A program made the translations under genes and the position numbers. The notes under the pieces were generated by a model that did no database searches, was not told the DNA's origin, and worked only from the letters and a program-made list of their open reading frames with translations. This document shows positions 1 through 10,960 of a stretch of 64,000 nt of DNA, piece after piece. Origin of the DNA: Escallonia rubra (taxonomy: Eukaryota > Streptophyta > Magnoliopsida > Escalloniales > Escalloniaceae); assembly GCA_033065855.1 (NCBI GenBank), contig JAVXUO010002345.1:372001-436000 (forward strand), read 5' to 3'. Positions within the stretch are counted from its first letter, which is position 1. The number at the start of each line of letters is the position of its first letter.

Positions 1-165
1 ACTAACTTTTAAAACCAGCGTCTTTTAAGACTTTTAGAAGTTTGTTGACCGAAAAATGCACAAAACAATGACCACACAAAGATCTTATCACTAGATCTAA
101 AGCACTTGCTTTTGTGCCTATAGGGACTGCAGCAATATTATTGGCTTTGCTGGTTCACACCTACG
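1..165. repeat. Unidentified dispersed repeat, copy 1
   Basis: This stretch is clearly related to 23163..23325; both contain a 'gaccgaaaa' core, 'caatgaccacacaa' and 'gcacttgcttttgtgcct' followed by 'ctgcagcaat'. Read on the minus strand, copy 2 is open for about 45 codons and ends in a hydrophobic stretch, while copy 1 has a stop, so it may be a decayed exon. I do not recognise the product. The rest of 166..885 shows no gene. Confidence 0.55.
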
Positions 166-674
166 CCAGTTTCTATCTATCTGCGGCCTTTAAGGAGATG
201 ATTAGGAAAAGAAGAAGAGGAAGAAAAGAAGAAGTATAGCTGGATCTGTTGGTGTTTATGGTTTATAAGTCTCTTTGATTTAGCATGGGTCTGTCCTTTC
301 TAGGCAGTTTTTGCGCTTTATGAATCTTATGTCAAAAGCATTGCAAAATAATCGGTGAACCCTCTCTGTTGGACATTGACTCATTTTTTTCTTCTCTCAG
401 GTGCAATTGCGCATAGGGCTTCTATAGCTTGCCTTATTGAAACAAGTCACACAGAATATAAGAGTAATAAAAAAACTCTCATTTCATTAAAACAGCACGA
501 TCTTGTATAGTCTTAACATTTATGACAAATTTGAGTGGCATAGTCACGAGTAAATAACATTCTGTCACAAAATTAAAGAAGCCGGTGTTTCCAAACTAAG
601 CAATTCCCTGTCTCGTTGGGCTTTTCTCAAACACCTCTCAGGTGTTTTCAGGAGATAGGTCAAGACACACACAC

Positions 675-675
<1 letters not shown>

Positions 676-711
<36 letters not shown>
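676..711. repeat. (AG)n microsatellite
   Basis: Pure AG dinucleotide run after a short AC run. The low-complexity Leu-Ser reading frame across it comes from the repeat. Confidence 0.95.
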
Positions 712-715
<4 letters not shown>

Positions 716-1111
716 GATTTGTATTTCCTCTCAGAATGTTCCATTCCTCCAAATACTTTGATCTCTAAGCATAATTTTTCACTTTTGGTGGGTAACACTA
801 GCTGAAGTAGCAGTTTGAAATAGTTTAGAGAAATGTAAGTATGACTAATTAATGGTTTTTCTCATTACTCTTATACTCCGTATATTAAAATGCAGAAGTT
901 TGTAAGTTGAGTTGATCTGACGTGGAAAATGATTTTACTAAGGCAGAATACATGGGAAGCCAAGAAAGAAATCCTAAATGACTTTGCTCTGATGAATTGT
1001 CTTCTGCGAGTAATGTTGATTTATCAACAAAATCTTTCCGATAGCATCTGCTGAAATACGTTTTTCCGATTCCTGTATGTTGAGGATGAGGCCTTCAATT
1101 GTCTCCGTACC

Positions 1112-1116
1112 CTAAC

Positions 1117-1151
<35 letters not shown>
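1112..1151. repeat. (AG)n microsatellite
   Basis: An AG run with one interruption, directly beside the splice acceptor of relic A's third exon (exon starts at 1111). It lies in the short intron between the NB-ARC and LRR-linker exons, where the intact paralogue has only a short 'cgaaagaggggg' tract. Confidence 0.9.
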
Positions 1152-2344
1152 TTACTTCAGGATATACCAACCAATACCATATAAATGGACATAAGATAAA
1201 TGATCCTTACAGTTTTCTCTCTAAGTACATTGAATGCCTCCTTATGCCAGTCTGCTACACTTTCCAGGTTCCTTAGTTGATTCCCCCCTTACAATTTCTC
1301 TTCCCATCACTTGAATGATGTGATGCATCATGAGTTTGTTATCATATTGGTTAACTCTTAGGAGACATCTATCAATTAGATTACGAATCCCGATTTTTGC
1401 AAAGAAATCACACCATCTAGTATTTTACTCGTCCAATCTTTGTCCTTGCCGACAAAGAAACAAGCAATATCGAGAAATAAGTTTTTGTCATGGTCATCTT
1501 GCAAAGAATCATAGCTTATTTTAAGCTTTCTTAGGATTTGACCTTCAGGAATTGCTTCCAATTTCTCTAAAGCACTTCCCCATACATCTATACTTTTCCT
1601 TGATAGAGAAGAACCCAAGACTTGAAGAGCTAAAGGTAGTCCATTGCAGTAATACACCACTCGTCTTGAGTAACCCATGCAGCCTTCAATGGGATGATCT
1701 TGTCCAAAGGCATACCAACTAAAAAACTCAAATGACTCAATTTCATCCAATCCTGTAACCTGACGCACTTTATAAACTTCAGAAGCCTTTAGTAACTGTT
1801 TTTGCCTCGTTGTTATGATGAATTTACTTCCTGGATTTAACCAATCTCGCATTCCAAGCACTGCATCTAATTGGTCCACCTGATCAACATCGTCCAGAAC
1901 AAAAAGAACTTTTCTACAGCATAGAGCTTCTTTAATCCTAACGATCCCTTGATCAACGTTAAAAATATTCTCCTTTTTCCCCTTCAAGAAATCCGAAAGA
2001 AGTTGTCTTTGTAAACGTATTAAGCCATCGGGTTGTTCTGATACTTCTCTTACACTTGCAATGAAGCTGCTACCTTCGAATCTTTCGAAGTTTAAGTTGT
2101 ATATATAGGTACTTTGCAATGGTTATCTTCCCTATGCCACCTATCCCGCATATTGCTACAATCCCAACATCATTTGATCCATCTTGTAACCAAGAATTTA
2201 TATTTCTTGCATGCAGATCTATGCCAATTAGGTGAGGGGCAACATTCAACACCGTGCGCTTCACTTTGTCGCCGACCACCTTAACAATTTTCTGGATAAA
2301 CTTCGACTCGTGCCTAAAAACCACGAAGGAGGAGCAAATATAAC

Positions 2345-4140
2345 ATGAAGATTAATATGTTCAATGAGTTGTGCGCACAAAAAATCAATAAATTAAGAAG
2401 TCATAGTTTACACAGCGAAAGGAACTCAATAGCAAAACTAGGAGGTACTCAAATTTGCTGAAGATATTCTTACACGAATATGCATTCAAATATTCCAATA
2501 TCATTGTTCAACCAATATCTAATGCCATCTAGTTGAATAAGCCATCTAGTTTTGCTATGTCCTAATTTATTTTAGCAGCCAAGTTCTCTCTGTATTACAT
2601 GGGATGAATTTACAACTACCGCCAGAGACATTAAGAACCCTCCAGTCCATCAGCTACGCGGATGGCCATACTTGTAAATATATTCGACATTTTCTGCCAT
2701 CCACTACTCCTTACCACAAATAATTGTGAGCCTACACCTCACCCAAATTGGTATCGAATAAATAGTAACATCAACACCCCCTATCCCAAATTGGTATCGA
2801 AGCTGTGATTACAGAATAATGCTGAAACAAGCAATAGCAAAAGGCAAAAACAAACGGCCTTCTTTGGAGCATTGGGCTCAGGTCATCTCAATGCACCAAA
2901 AAATAATTGGAGCCATTGGAGCTAAATTGAGCATCAAAACTTTGTGCATCTTCTCCAGGTTGTCCATTGGAGTTTATGTGTTAATCCTGGCCAGAAGTTT
3001 GATTTTTACAAAGAAATTTGATCCCAATACGAAGCGAAGAAAGGCTACAAAACTGTGCACGTTTCAACGAATTTGAAAGTGAATTGGCCTGTATGGTGTA
3101 AAACCAGCAGTACACTGCTTTTCAAAAAACAAGGCTCCGTTGAAACGACACAAAAGTGTATCCGCCTGTACACTCGATTTCAAAAACCTGCTTTTTGTTA
3201 AAACGGTCGGTACACTTTTGTGTAAATTTTTGCAAAGTTTCTTTTGTTTATTTGGCTTATTTTGGTAACCGCGTGATCTCAAATCAGAAACCAATATGTT
3301 TCCCATACTCTTTAGCATGTCATGTATTTGCAAAATTGCATTGAGGGAAATGAACATGCATTAAGAACACATCTAGATCCTACTCTCTATAGGGTTGTGA
3401 AAATCAGGCTGCGGAAAATTGGTGGTGGCATATCTGAGGAGATGATGGTGACGAGGGGGAGGTTGGTGGGGACTGATGGTGGTAGCGGCTGACACGTGAC
3501 ATTAACGGGTTTGCCGGCAACGACGACCGATGTTTCTAATATTCTGAACAACCCAATGCAGAGTGACAAATCTCGGCCAGTAAATTAGTTTTGTCCGGAA
3601 TGGGGAGTAACAGCCGGTGATGCCAGGTTGGTACATGAACTGGTAAGGAATAGTGGGAGTTTCTTACAGGGAGAATGCAGAAATAGTACGTATTGGCCGG
3701 TATTCCCAGTACCAGTACATTAATTAAAACTATGGATGGTTTGTCTAAGAAGCCCTCAATATTACATAGTTTCCATGCTAAGATTTTAATTCATCGCCTA
3801 TCTTTTGAGAAGGGAACGTAGAGCTAAAGTAATATCGTATAATGCTCTGTTGCCGTTCTCACTCTCTCATACATCCTTCAAGTGAAAGTACAACATATAG
3901 GAGAACCTTTAGAGTGAAAACCACAATGTAGTCCGTTGAGAATGTGGTTTAAAGAAAATAAGGTACCACATATAAAATCATGCAGCTATCTACCTCTACA
4001 CTTGAAGCAATTTTCTCCCGTACACATCTTAAAACAAAACCTCATTAAAAGTATATGCAGCCAAATGAACTTTCAACATATATCCCGGCAAGCCTATCTC
4101 CTCTCACAAGCATTCTATCAAACACAGAGTAAACAGAGAA
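2345..4140. other. Inserted non-coding DNA in relic A intron
   Basis: This block is absent from the equivalent 136-bp intron of the intact paralogue. It has no convincing coding frame. A loose inverted arrangement of similar short pieces (for example 'cacaaaagtgta' and 'tacacttttgtg', 3150..3225) suggests a decayed foldback element, but I found no clean ends or target duplication. Confidence 0.4.
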
Positions 4141-4660
4141 TTGGTAGCTGTTCAGGTGCAGAAACAACAAACATATAGGTTTCATTTTCAAGTACGGCAA
4201 TGACAATTGATGGAAATTACCCATCAGCTTGATTTTATAACACCATGCCTGTCAAATCTGCAACTTGACGAAGTGCTGCCTTGCACCCTTCCACCATTTT
4301 CGCCAACTCCATTCTTCTTTCAACGCATTATACCTGAGATGTCCGCATATGGTCGCCCAGCATGTCAGATTTCTCATAACTTGGACAAATGGAAAAATTC
4401 ATCATACCGTCGCAACATGAATGGCATGCTCATGATCACTAATTGTAGCTGCCAAGGAATTCATCATACGGTCGCTAAATGAATGTCTGAATTTGAAATG
4501 CAAAACACACAAATCTAGGCCTAATGACAACGATAAAGCTTTAACAAAAAGGGAAGTTATGTTATCTTTCGTTTAACCCTCTCCTCTTCTTAAGACAAGC
4601 AAGCTGAAACCCCTCTCTCTGTCTCTGTGAATTGCAAGGCAAAAAGATTGCAGATTTACG

Positions 4661-4676
4661 TAGCTGTTTTGTCAAC
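4661..4676. repeat. LINE target-site duplication, left copy
   Basis: TAGCTGTTTTGTCAAC here and TAGCTGTTTAGTCAAC at 10789..10804 differ at one base out of 16. They flank the LINE, and the A-tail (T-run on the plus strand) starts at 4677. Confidence 0.9.
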
Positions 4677-4754
4677 TTTTTTTTTATTTTGATAACAGGG
4701 TTATATTAATATTAGAATCAAACAATTACAAACATGTTCCGATTATCTTCCCAC

Positions 4755-7700
4755 TTAGACAACAAAAAGGAAGAGAATGGAACAAAAGCCAAAAAGGTTG
4801 TAAGCAAAAGCGTTTGCAGCAAGGTTGTGAGCTGCCCGGTTCATCTCTCTAGGAGTGTGCATAGCTTCCCAGCATGGAATCTTGGCCAAAAGAGCATGAA
4901 TTTCAAGGATGGTATCTCTACATCTCCAGGGAGGGCATAGGAGGTGGTCAGTAATGAGGTTAACAATTGTTTCAGCATCTCCTTCCACAATCACAAAGTT
5001 CTTCTTAAGATCCACCACTTTCCGAATGGCCATCAGCGCTGCGAGAGCCTCTGCTTCCTCAACATTCCCACATTGGACTTTCACAGTGTACCCAAATTCA
5101 CAACTACCATTATCATTTCTACAGATCATTGCCAAGCTTGCCTCCGAACCCCTGATGGCCGCATCAAAATTTATCTTAATCCAACCAAAGGGTGGTGGTA
5201 ACCAATTGCTGGAAACACACCTAGTTGGGTTAGATTTGTTGAACATTACAACTAGCTCATGAGTTTCTTTGTTGATTGATTCTGTCAAACGCCTCACATT
5301 GATGCCATAATCTTCATGAATCACTTTGTTGCGATGGAACCAAACAAGATCCATGAGGGTGGCTGCAAATATAGAATACTCCTTTTGGTCATTCACTGAT
5401 AGTCCCGGGCATTCTAGCATTACCATCAACCAGTCAGCAGGACGAGGAGATGGTTGAGGAGGTCTGAATCCCAATCTCGAGTTGAACCATAGAAGTCGCG
5501 AGACGCTACATTCAATGAATAAATGAGATGTTGTTTCTGGGAGATCGCCACACAATGGGCACATGTTGTTCTGAGTTTCTGATTGGGGATCTATAATCGG
5601 TTTGATGGGTAAAATACTCCAAGCTATCCTCCAGATAAGGATTTTATGCCTCTCTCTAATTTTTGCTTTCCATAGTTTTTTCCAAAAGAGAAGAGGGAAT
5701 CCAGCATTATGAGTGAACTTCTGTTTGTTTGCTTCCAAGTATGCTGATTTCGTGGAGAAGAAACCAGAACGGTTTGGGGTCCAAGCTATCAAATCTTGGG
5801 TTTGCTGGGATGGAAGCCGAATTTTCATGATCAAGTCCACAGTTTCGCTGTCAAAGAGATTTCTAAGTTTGGGAAGAATCCATTCCTTAGTGGTTGCTGA
5901 AATTAGATCTGCCACCATATTGATGTCAAGACCTAGGATGGAAGAGTAAGCCTTTTTGAAACCTTCCGGGGAAGGTATCCATGGATCCTGCCATATGTTT
6001 GTCGAACGGCCATCTCCAATGATAATTCCCAGTCCGCTTTTGAGAGTTGGTTGAGTTCTACAAATGCCTTTCCAGAGCCAAGAGGAGTTCGACTTTGCTT
6101 TGTGATCTAGGAATGGCGTGCCTCTGAGGTATTTAGAATTCATGATTTGCACCCATGGAATCGAAGGATTGGTTAAGATGGTCCAGCCTATTTTAGCAAT
6201 GAGCGCTAGGTTTACCTCATGCATGCGCTTGAATCCGAGACCCCCAGTAGATTTTGGCCTGCAAATGGCATCCCAAGCTTTAGGGAAAAAATTCCTTCCT
6301 CCATCATCTTTCGAACCCCACCAGAAATTTCTGAATTTTTTATCGATAAGATCCGACAGATTCTTCGGAAGAAGAAATGTAGACATTGTGTAAGTGGGGA
6401 TTGCCATTGCAACCGACTTGATGAGGGTCGCTCTTCCGGCGAAGGATAGGACTTTTGACTTCCAGCTCGCAAGTCTTTTATCTATTCTGCCGAACAAGCT
6501 TGCAAAAGCTGATTTCTTCAATTGATTGGTAAACAGGGGAAGGCCCAAGTACCTCGAGTCGCTGGGAGCTTTTTTGAAATCAAAGGTCCTGCAGATTGCT
6601 CTTTCCAAGCCTCTGTTAACGTTTTTGCTGAAGTGAATTTGCGATTTCTGTTTGTTGATACATTGGCCGGACCAGGAATTGTAGGTATCAAGACATCTTT
6701 GCACATTCTTGGCTTCTAAATCATTAGCCCTGCAAAAGACAATTAAATCATCAGCAAAAAGTAGATGCGAGATAGGGGGACTGCCCCTACTCGCCTTGAT
6801 TCCATGAATGTTGCCCGATTCTTCCTCCCTCAGGATGAGTCTAGTGAGTATTTCGGAGGTGAGGATGAAAAGAAAAGGGGAGAGAGGGTCGCCTTGACGA
6901 AGTCCTCTTTGGGGTATGAGATATCCGTGAGGGATACCATTGATGAGGGTTGAAAAACTAGTAGTAGTGATGCACTGTTCTACCCAATTAATCCAAGCCG
7001 ATGGGAATCCGAAGTTCCTTAGGACGGAGAGAATGAAACTCCATTCAACCTTGTCGTACGCTTTTTCCATATCGACCTTGAGCGCCATCAGCCCTTTCCC
7101 TTTTTTCTTCCTCATAGTATGCCAGATCTCCTGAACGATGATGCTGTTATCGTTAATAAGTCTACCAGGAACGAAGGCACCTTGCATAGGGGATATCAGT
7201 TTGTGCAGCAGAGGCTTGAGTTTGTTAGCCAAAATTCTGGATATTACCTTATACACCACGTTACAAAGGCTTATGGGACGGAAGTTCTCTGCCTTGGCAG
7301 GCGCTGGAATTTTGGGGATCAAGGCTATGTGGGTGTGGTTAAGCTCACGAAGAGGAGCTCCTTTGAAGAAATCTATCACAGATTTACACACTTCAGGGTG
7401 GACCGTATCCCAATAGGTCTTATAAAATAAGGTTGGCATACCATTAGGACCAGGGGCCTTTAAACCTTCAAATTGTTTCAAAGTTCTGGCAACTTCGTTC
7501 TCCGAAGGAATTTCACAAAGAATGTCAACATCAGCCTGGGAAAGACTTGGAAGGATTAGGCCTTCAAGGTCATTAGGAAATATTGGGTTTGACGAAGAGA
7601 AAGTTTCTTGGAAATGAGAGTTGATACAATTGCCTATTTCCACGCGGTTAGACAGCCACATTCCATTGCTATCTTTAAGGAAGTCGATGGAGTTCTTCCT

Positions 7701-8813
7701 TCTACGAATAATGGTGCTTAGGTGGAAGAACTTAGTGTTGAGATCACCTTCCAAACGCCAGCTGAGTCTAGATTTTTGAAGCCATAAAGATTCTTCTCTA
7801 CGACAATGTTCGTCGAGATCAATCTTTAGGTGCTTCTCAATTTCAAGATTCCTTTCAGTGGGATCACTTTTTTGGATGAAGTCCAAGCTTTTGGTGAGCT
7901 GAAGGATACGGGTTTGGATATGCCCGAAGTGCGAAGAGTTCCATTTCAGCAGCGCCTTGCGAGTAGAGTCAGTTTTCCTGCATAAGATGAATTCTGCTGA
8001 TCCTTCAACATTACTCCGCCAAGCTGATTTGATGACATATTTGGCGGTGGGGTCTCTCGTCCAGGCCGCGAGAAACCGGAAAGGTTTTTGTCCCGACTTG
8101 TCTATTTGATGAGTATGGAGGACGATGGGAAGGTGGTCCGAAGCCTTACCAGGGAGATGAATGACAGAGGCATTTGGGAAAAGAGCTCTCCAGCAAGTAG
8201 TTGAATAAGCCTTGTCCAATCTTTCCTTAATATTTGCAGCTAAGGGTCGATTGTTGCTCCACGTGAACGGGTTACCGGAAAAGCCCAGATCAATAAGCTG
8301 GTTGTTAGAGATAAAACCACCTAGTCCACCTGTGGTAGAAGACGAGACAGGCCTTCCACCTTTTTTCTCTGATTGATTTATCACATCATTGAAGTCACCT
8401 ATACACATCCAAGGTCCAGAGAAAGAGGAGGCCAAAGTATCCATATTTTCCCAAAATTGTTGCTTGTTACACCAGTGTGGGGGACCGTAGATAGCAGAGA
8501 GCATCCAAGGGGTGGAAGGAGGGTCAGAAAACACCAGCGCATTGATGATGTGCTTGTTTTGTGAGGTGATTTCAATATCAATTCCTGCTTTCCAAGCAAG
8601 GCATAAACCTCCAGAAGGTTTTTTCCCAGTAGGTTCGACGAAACAATGATTATGGAAGCTAAGAGAGTGAAGAATAGGTTTGAGTTTAGAAGAGGAAAGA
8701 AGAGTTTCAGAGAGAAATAGGATGTCAGAATTGAGGTTTCTCACATCCTTTTTGAGGGCCCTGACACGAGAAGTGCGTCCAAGCCCTCTAACGTTCCATG
8801 CGAGAATGATCAT
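4755..8813 (-). CDS. LINE ORF2: endonuclease / reverse transcriptase / RNase H
   Basis: Open for 1352 codons from the ATG at 8811..8813; an in-frame upstream ATG at 8882 would add 23 residues. I prefer 8813 because the endonuclease begins at once (MIILAWNVRGLG) and its ATG overlaps the ORF1 stop as ATGA. Domain order is an EEP/APE-type endonuclease (first ~220 residues, with 'SDILFLSET', 'GDFND', 'SDHLPI'), a reverse transcriptase in the middle ('RPISLCNVVYK', 'GLRQGDPLSP', catalytic F-A-D-D), a zf-RVT cysteine/histidine region ('KIRERHKILIWR'), and a C-terminal plant RNase H ('INFDAA', 'EAEALAALMA', 'VEGDAET'). In the last RNase H motif the usual D before L-A is H or N. It would nick target DNA and reverse-transcribe its own RNA. 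Confidence 0.93.
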   Translation of the reverse strand: MIILAWNVRGLGRTSRVRALKKDVRNLNSDILFLSETLLSSSKLKPILHSLSFHNHCFVEPTGKKPSGGLCLAWKAGIDIEITSQNKHIINALVFSDPPSTPWMLSAIYGPPHWCNKQQFWENMDTLASSFSGPWMCIGDFNDVINQSEKKGGRPVSSSTTGGLGGFISNNQLIDLGFSGNPFTWSNNRPLAANIKERLDKAYSTTCWRALFPNASVIHLPGKASDHLPIVLHTHQIDKSGQKPFRFLAAWTRDPTAKYVIKSAWRSNVEGSAEFILCRKTDSTRKALLKWNSSHFGHIQTRILQLTKSLDFIQKSDPTERNLEIEKHLKIDLDEHCRREESLWLQKSRLSWRLEGDLNTKFFHLSTIIRRRKNSIDFLKDSNGMWLSNRVEIGNCINSHFQETFSSSNPIFPNDLEGLILPSLSQADVDILCEIPSENEVARTLKQFEGLKAPGPNGMPTLFYKTYWDTVHPEVCKSVIDFFKGAPLRELNHTHIALIPKIPAPAKAENFRPISLCNVVYKVISRILANKLKPLLHKLISPMQGAFVPGRLINDNSIIVQEIWHTMRKKKGKGLMALKVDMEKAYDKVEWSFILSVLRNFGFPSAWINWVEQCITTTSFSTLINGIPHGYLIPQRGLRQGDPLSPFLFILTSEILTRLILREEESGNIHGIKASRGSPPISHLLFADDLIVFCRANDLEAKNVQRCLDTYNSWSGQCINKQKSQIHFSKNVNRGLERAICRTFDFKKAPSDSRYLGLPLFTNQLKKSAFASLFGRIDKRLASWKSKVLSFAGRATLIKSVAMAIPTYTMSTFLLPKNLSDLIDKKFRNFWWGSKDDGGRNFFPKAWDAICRPKSTGGLGFKRMHEVNLALIAKIGWTILTNPSIPWVQIMNSKYLRGTPFLDHKAKSNSSWLWKGICRTQPTLKSGLGIIIGDGRSTNIWQDPWIPSPEGFKKAYSSILGLDINMVADLISATTKEWILPKLRNLFDSETVDLIMKIRLPSQQTQDLIAWTPNRSGFFSTKSAYLEANKQKFTHNAGFPLLFWKKLWKAKIRERHKILIWRIAWSILPIKPIIDPQSETQNNMCPLCGDLPETTSHLFIECSVSRLLWFNSRLGFRPPQPSPRPADWLMVMLECPGLSVNDQKEYSIFAATLMDLVWFHRNKVIHEDYGINVRRLTESINKETHELVVMFNKSNPTRCVSSNWLPPPFGWIKINFDAAIRGSEASLAMICRNDNGSCEFGYTVKVQCGNVEEAEALAALMAIRKVVDLKKNFVIVEGDAETIVNLITDHLLCPPWRCRDTILEIHALLAKIPCWEAMHTPREMNRAAHNLAANAFAYNLFGFCSILFLFVV

Positions 8814-10470
8814 GGGGGGGCGGCCAACAAGCTGAGGCTTGTTGCCGGATGGGAAGGATGAACCGAAGGCTGAGAGAGACATGGGTTAAGATTGGTTGTA
8901 GGAGCAGTTACAGAATGAGGCAAAGGAGGTTTGGAGAGGTTGAGGTGGTTGGTGCGGGCTTGATGTTTAATTTTCCTAAGTTGAGAGGCTTTGGTAGTGA
9001 GGAGAGTATTGGTTTTGGGTTGACAATTTTGGTTGGTTTCAGAAGAGGTGAGTTTGGGCTCACGTATTGGTCTTGGGCCTGAATTGGAGAATGGGCCAGA
9101 GTGATCAGATAAAGTAATGGTTTTGGTTTTTTTTGGATTTATGGTCTGGGGGAAAATGTTTTTCCTTTTGGGTCCCGAGGAGAGTGGTTGAACATCTGAG
9201 GAGTGGTAAGGAAGGGATGGGTCTATCTCAGAATTTTGGGAAATGAGAGAAGTTGGTGGTGCAGATAGCGTGCTTGGGTGTGGGAGTGATTTGAAGTTAG
9301 GGAAGAAAGGGGGGATGGTCATTGACAGGTTAGGCGGTGTGTCAGGGGTTTGGTGGTGGATGGAGAGTTGTTGTGGTATGGGGTTGTCAGTGCAGGAGGT
9401 CGAGGCCTCGAAGCAAGCGCCTACCGGGGAGTCGCCTGCCGGGGGAGCGCCTGCCGGAATCGCACAGGGAGGAGATCGGACAGAGTATTTCGGGATGGAT
9501 TGGACGAATTTCGGTATTGCAGGTACCCCCCGCTGCTGCAAATTCAGGTCGTCTTCCAAAACTTTGTCAGAATTGGATTACCTACCCTAGAAGGGCTGGT
9601 TTGAGATTTGCCGAAGGTCGACTTCTCGGAGGCATCAACTGTTGAAGACATATGGGATTGAAATTGGCCAGCATTTCCCAGGTGAGTTTTTTGCTCAGCA
9701 CTTTCCCCCATCATTAACGGGTTCCATTCGGCTTCAAAGGGGCATTTTCCATCAAACTCCGCTCGCATCCAAGGTCCAAATGGGGTTGATTTTCGATCCG
9801 GAGCTTGAAGAGGTGGGAAGATACAATTTCTCTTGACATGTCCCAGTCTGCCGCAATTGAAGCAAAAGTCAGGTAATCTCTCATACCTCAGATTTATCCA
9901 AGATTGTGAAGATGCTTCTCTTGATCTATGGAAACCTGGGTGAAGGGGTTGAGTGATATTGAGTTCCACTTGGATTCTTAGGAATTTATTCCAAGAAATT
10001 TTGCCATCAGCTGTAAAATCAATGTCAAGAACCTTCCCAAACCTTGAACCAATTTTTTCCGCATTCTTCTTCGTCATATGCATAGGGGTTAGTCCAAGAA
10101 TACGAATCCAGAAAGGGGAGTAATCAAAAGATAAATCATCAATTGCACAGTTTGTAGGCCAATCACGAACAACTAGATGGGAACCCATTATAGACCAAGG
10201 TCTTGAATCCATTATTCTCTTCCTGTCCCATTCATGGTTGAAAGAGACGCTGAAAGTGTTTCCTTGGATTTGTTGGATTTTCATCCCTTTCGAGGGATTC
10301 CAGGCTTTAAGGAGGATGTTTTGGAGTGGTTTGAGGTGGATGGTTTTGTTGGTGATGGCTTTGATGACAAGAGTTAAGGCTCCTTCCTCAGATGCATTGA
10401 AATCGTCTTCTTCGAGTTCAATAAATTCTCCACACTGTAGGGATTTGGTCTGATTGATGATTAGATCCAT
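8810..10470 (-). pseudogene. LINE ORF1: DUF4283 / CCHC zinc-knuckle protein, frameshifted
   Basis: The likely start is the ATG at 10468..10470 (MDLIINQTKS); the frame stays open upstream to 10755, but that stretch looks like leader sequence. The N-terminal part is a DUF4283-like domain ('WSIMGSHLVVRDW', 'PFWIRILGLTP') followed by a CCHC knuckle (CFNCGRLGHVKRNC), the usual layout of plant L1 ORF1 RNA-binding proteins. The frame stops at 9544. A second frame, overlapping it by 16 bases, carries on (8810..9559) as a Pro/Ser/Thr-rich tail ending at the ATGA overlap with ORF2. One indel near 9550 therefore splits an ORF1 of about 550 residues. Without a related intact copy I cannot exclude that the tail was always a separate frame. 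Confidence 0.75.
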
Positions 10471-10788
10471 GATTGAAATAGGAGGAGGGAGGTGGGTGGT
10501 GAGTTGAGGTAACCAGGAAGCACATGTTAAGGGAAAGAGTGGAATGCGTGAAGCTGCTGGATGTGAGTGAGTGCAGGCAAAGAGGAGCTGGGTGAAGGGA
10601 AAGAGCGGCTGAAGGCATAACCTTGAAGGATGATAAGCCTTCAGGAGGGATGAAGAAGAGGGGATAGGATTGAGGTACGAAAGCAAGACCACAGAGGCTC
10701 CACGAGGGAGAAGGGAGGCGCCACTCCTGGAGAGGAAAGCGGGGGTTATCCTCATAAACTAACTACTTCAATTGTTAAGGATGCTGAT

Positions 10789-10804
10789 TAGCTGTTTAGT
10801 CAAC
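10789..10804. repeat. LINE target-site duplication, right copy
   Basis: TAGCTGTTTAGTCAAC, one mismatch to 4661..4676. It continues directly into 'ttgcttgccggccaatttg', which is also found upstream of the intact TNL at 42427. Confidence 0.9.
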
Positions 10805-10917
10805 TTGCTTGCCGGCCAATTTGTCACATGTATTTGTCAAACGTATGTATTTGTCAAATGTATGTATTAGTCAATTTTTAATAGAGCTATAAGTGAGCGC
10901 TTTGACAATTAATAAAA
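10799..10917. repeat. ~120-bp direct repeat, copy 1
   Basis: From 'gtcaacttgcttgccggcc' to 'tttgacaatta', this matches 13437..13558 almost base for base. The two copies flank 10919..13436. The sequence belongs to the conserved region upstream of the TNL genes. Confidence 0.85.
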
Positions 10918-10918
10918 A

Positions 10919-10960
10919 CTAGCCCAGAATCCCGTGCCAAGCACGAGACTGTTTATTAAC
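10919..10960 (-). mobile_element. Helitron-like 3' terminus
   Basis: Read on the minus strand this ends in a C/G-rich stretch, then CTAG followed by T, which is the Helitron end rule (CTRR, insertion before T). It resembles the terminus of the complete Helitron at 38081: both have 'ctag', a short spacer, then a 'cgtg...gcac'-type stretch. I could not fix the matching 5' TC end, so only the terminus is called. Confidence 0.45.

Larger units (their letters stand above)
888..4320 (-). pseudogene. TIR-NBS-LRR relic A (broken)
   Basis: This is a decayed paralogue of the intact TNL at 34625..42310. Surviving parts are the 3' end of the TIR exon (4221 to about 4320), the NB-ARC exon (1211..2313) and part of the first LRR-linker exon (about 888..1111). 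The splice sites are at the same places as in the intact gene. The NB-ARC exon is readable: resistance-protein linker, P-loop GIGGIGK followed by I-T instead of T-T, kinase-2 'VLFVLDDVD', and GLPLAL. It is broken by an insertion just after the P-loop (about 2085..2110) and another shift near 1376. The MHD motif reads M-H-H. The intron between the TIR and NB exons is about 1.9 kb against 136 bp in the intact gene, so about 1.8 kb was inserted (roughly 2345..4140). Most of the TIR exon is gone. It cannot make a full receptor. Confidence 0.9.
4677..10788 (-). mobile_element. Full-length L1-type LINE (non-LTR retrotransposon)
   Basis: A 6112-bp minus-strand element bounded by a 16-bp target duplication with one mismatch. 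It has a short 5' leader, ORF1 (nucleic-acid-binding protein), ORF2 (endonuclease, reverse transcriptase, RNase H) and an A-rich tail (T-run from 4677). It inserted in the sequence just upstream of TNL relic A: the flank 'gcagatttacgta' on the left and 'cttgcttgccggcc' on the right also occur together at 13426..13458, which resembles the empty site. ORF2 is uninterrupted and the target duplications are nearly identical, so the insertion is fairly young. Confidence 0.93.

Noticed and set aside
7119..7430. Plus-strand frames of about 100 codons across the LINE
   Set aside because: Shadows of LINE ORF2; all RT motifs are on the minus strand.
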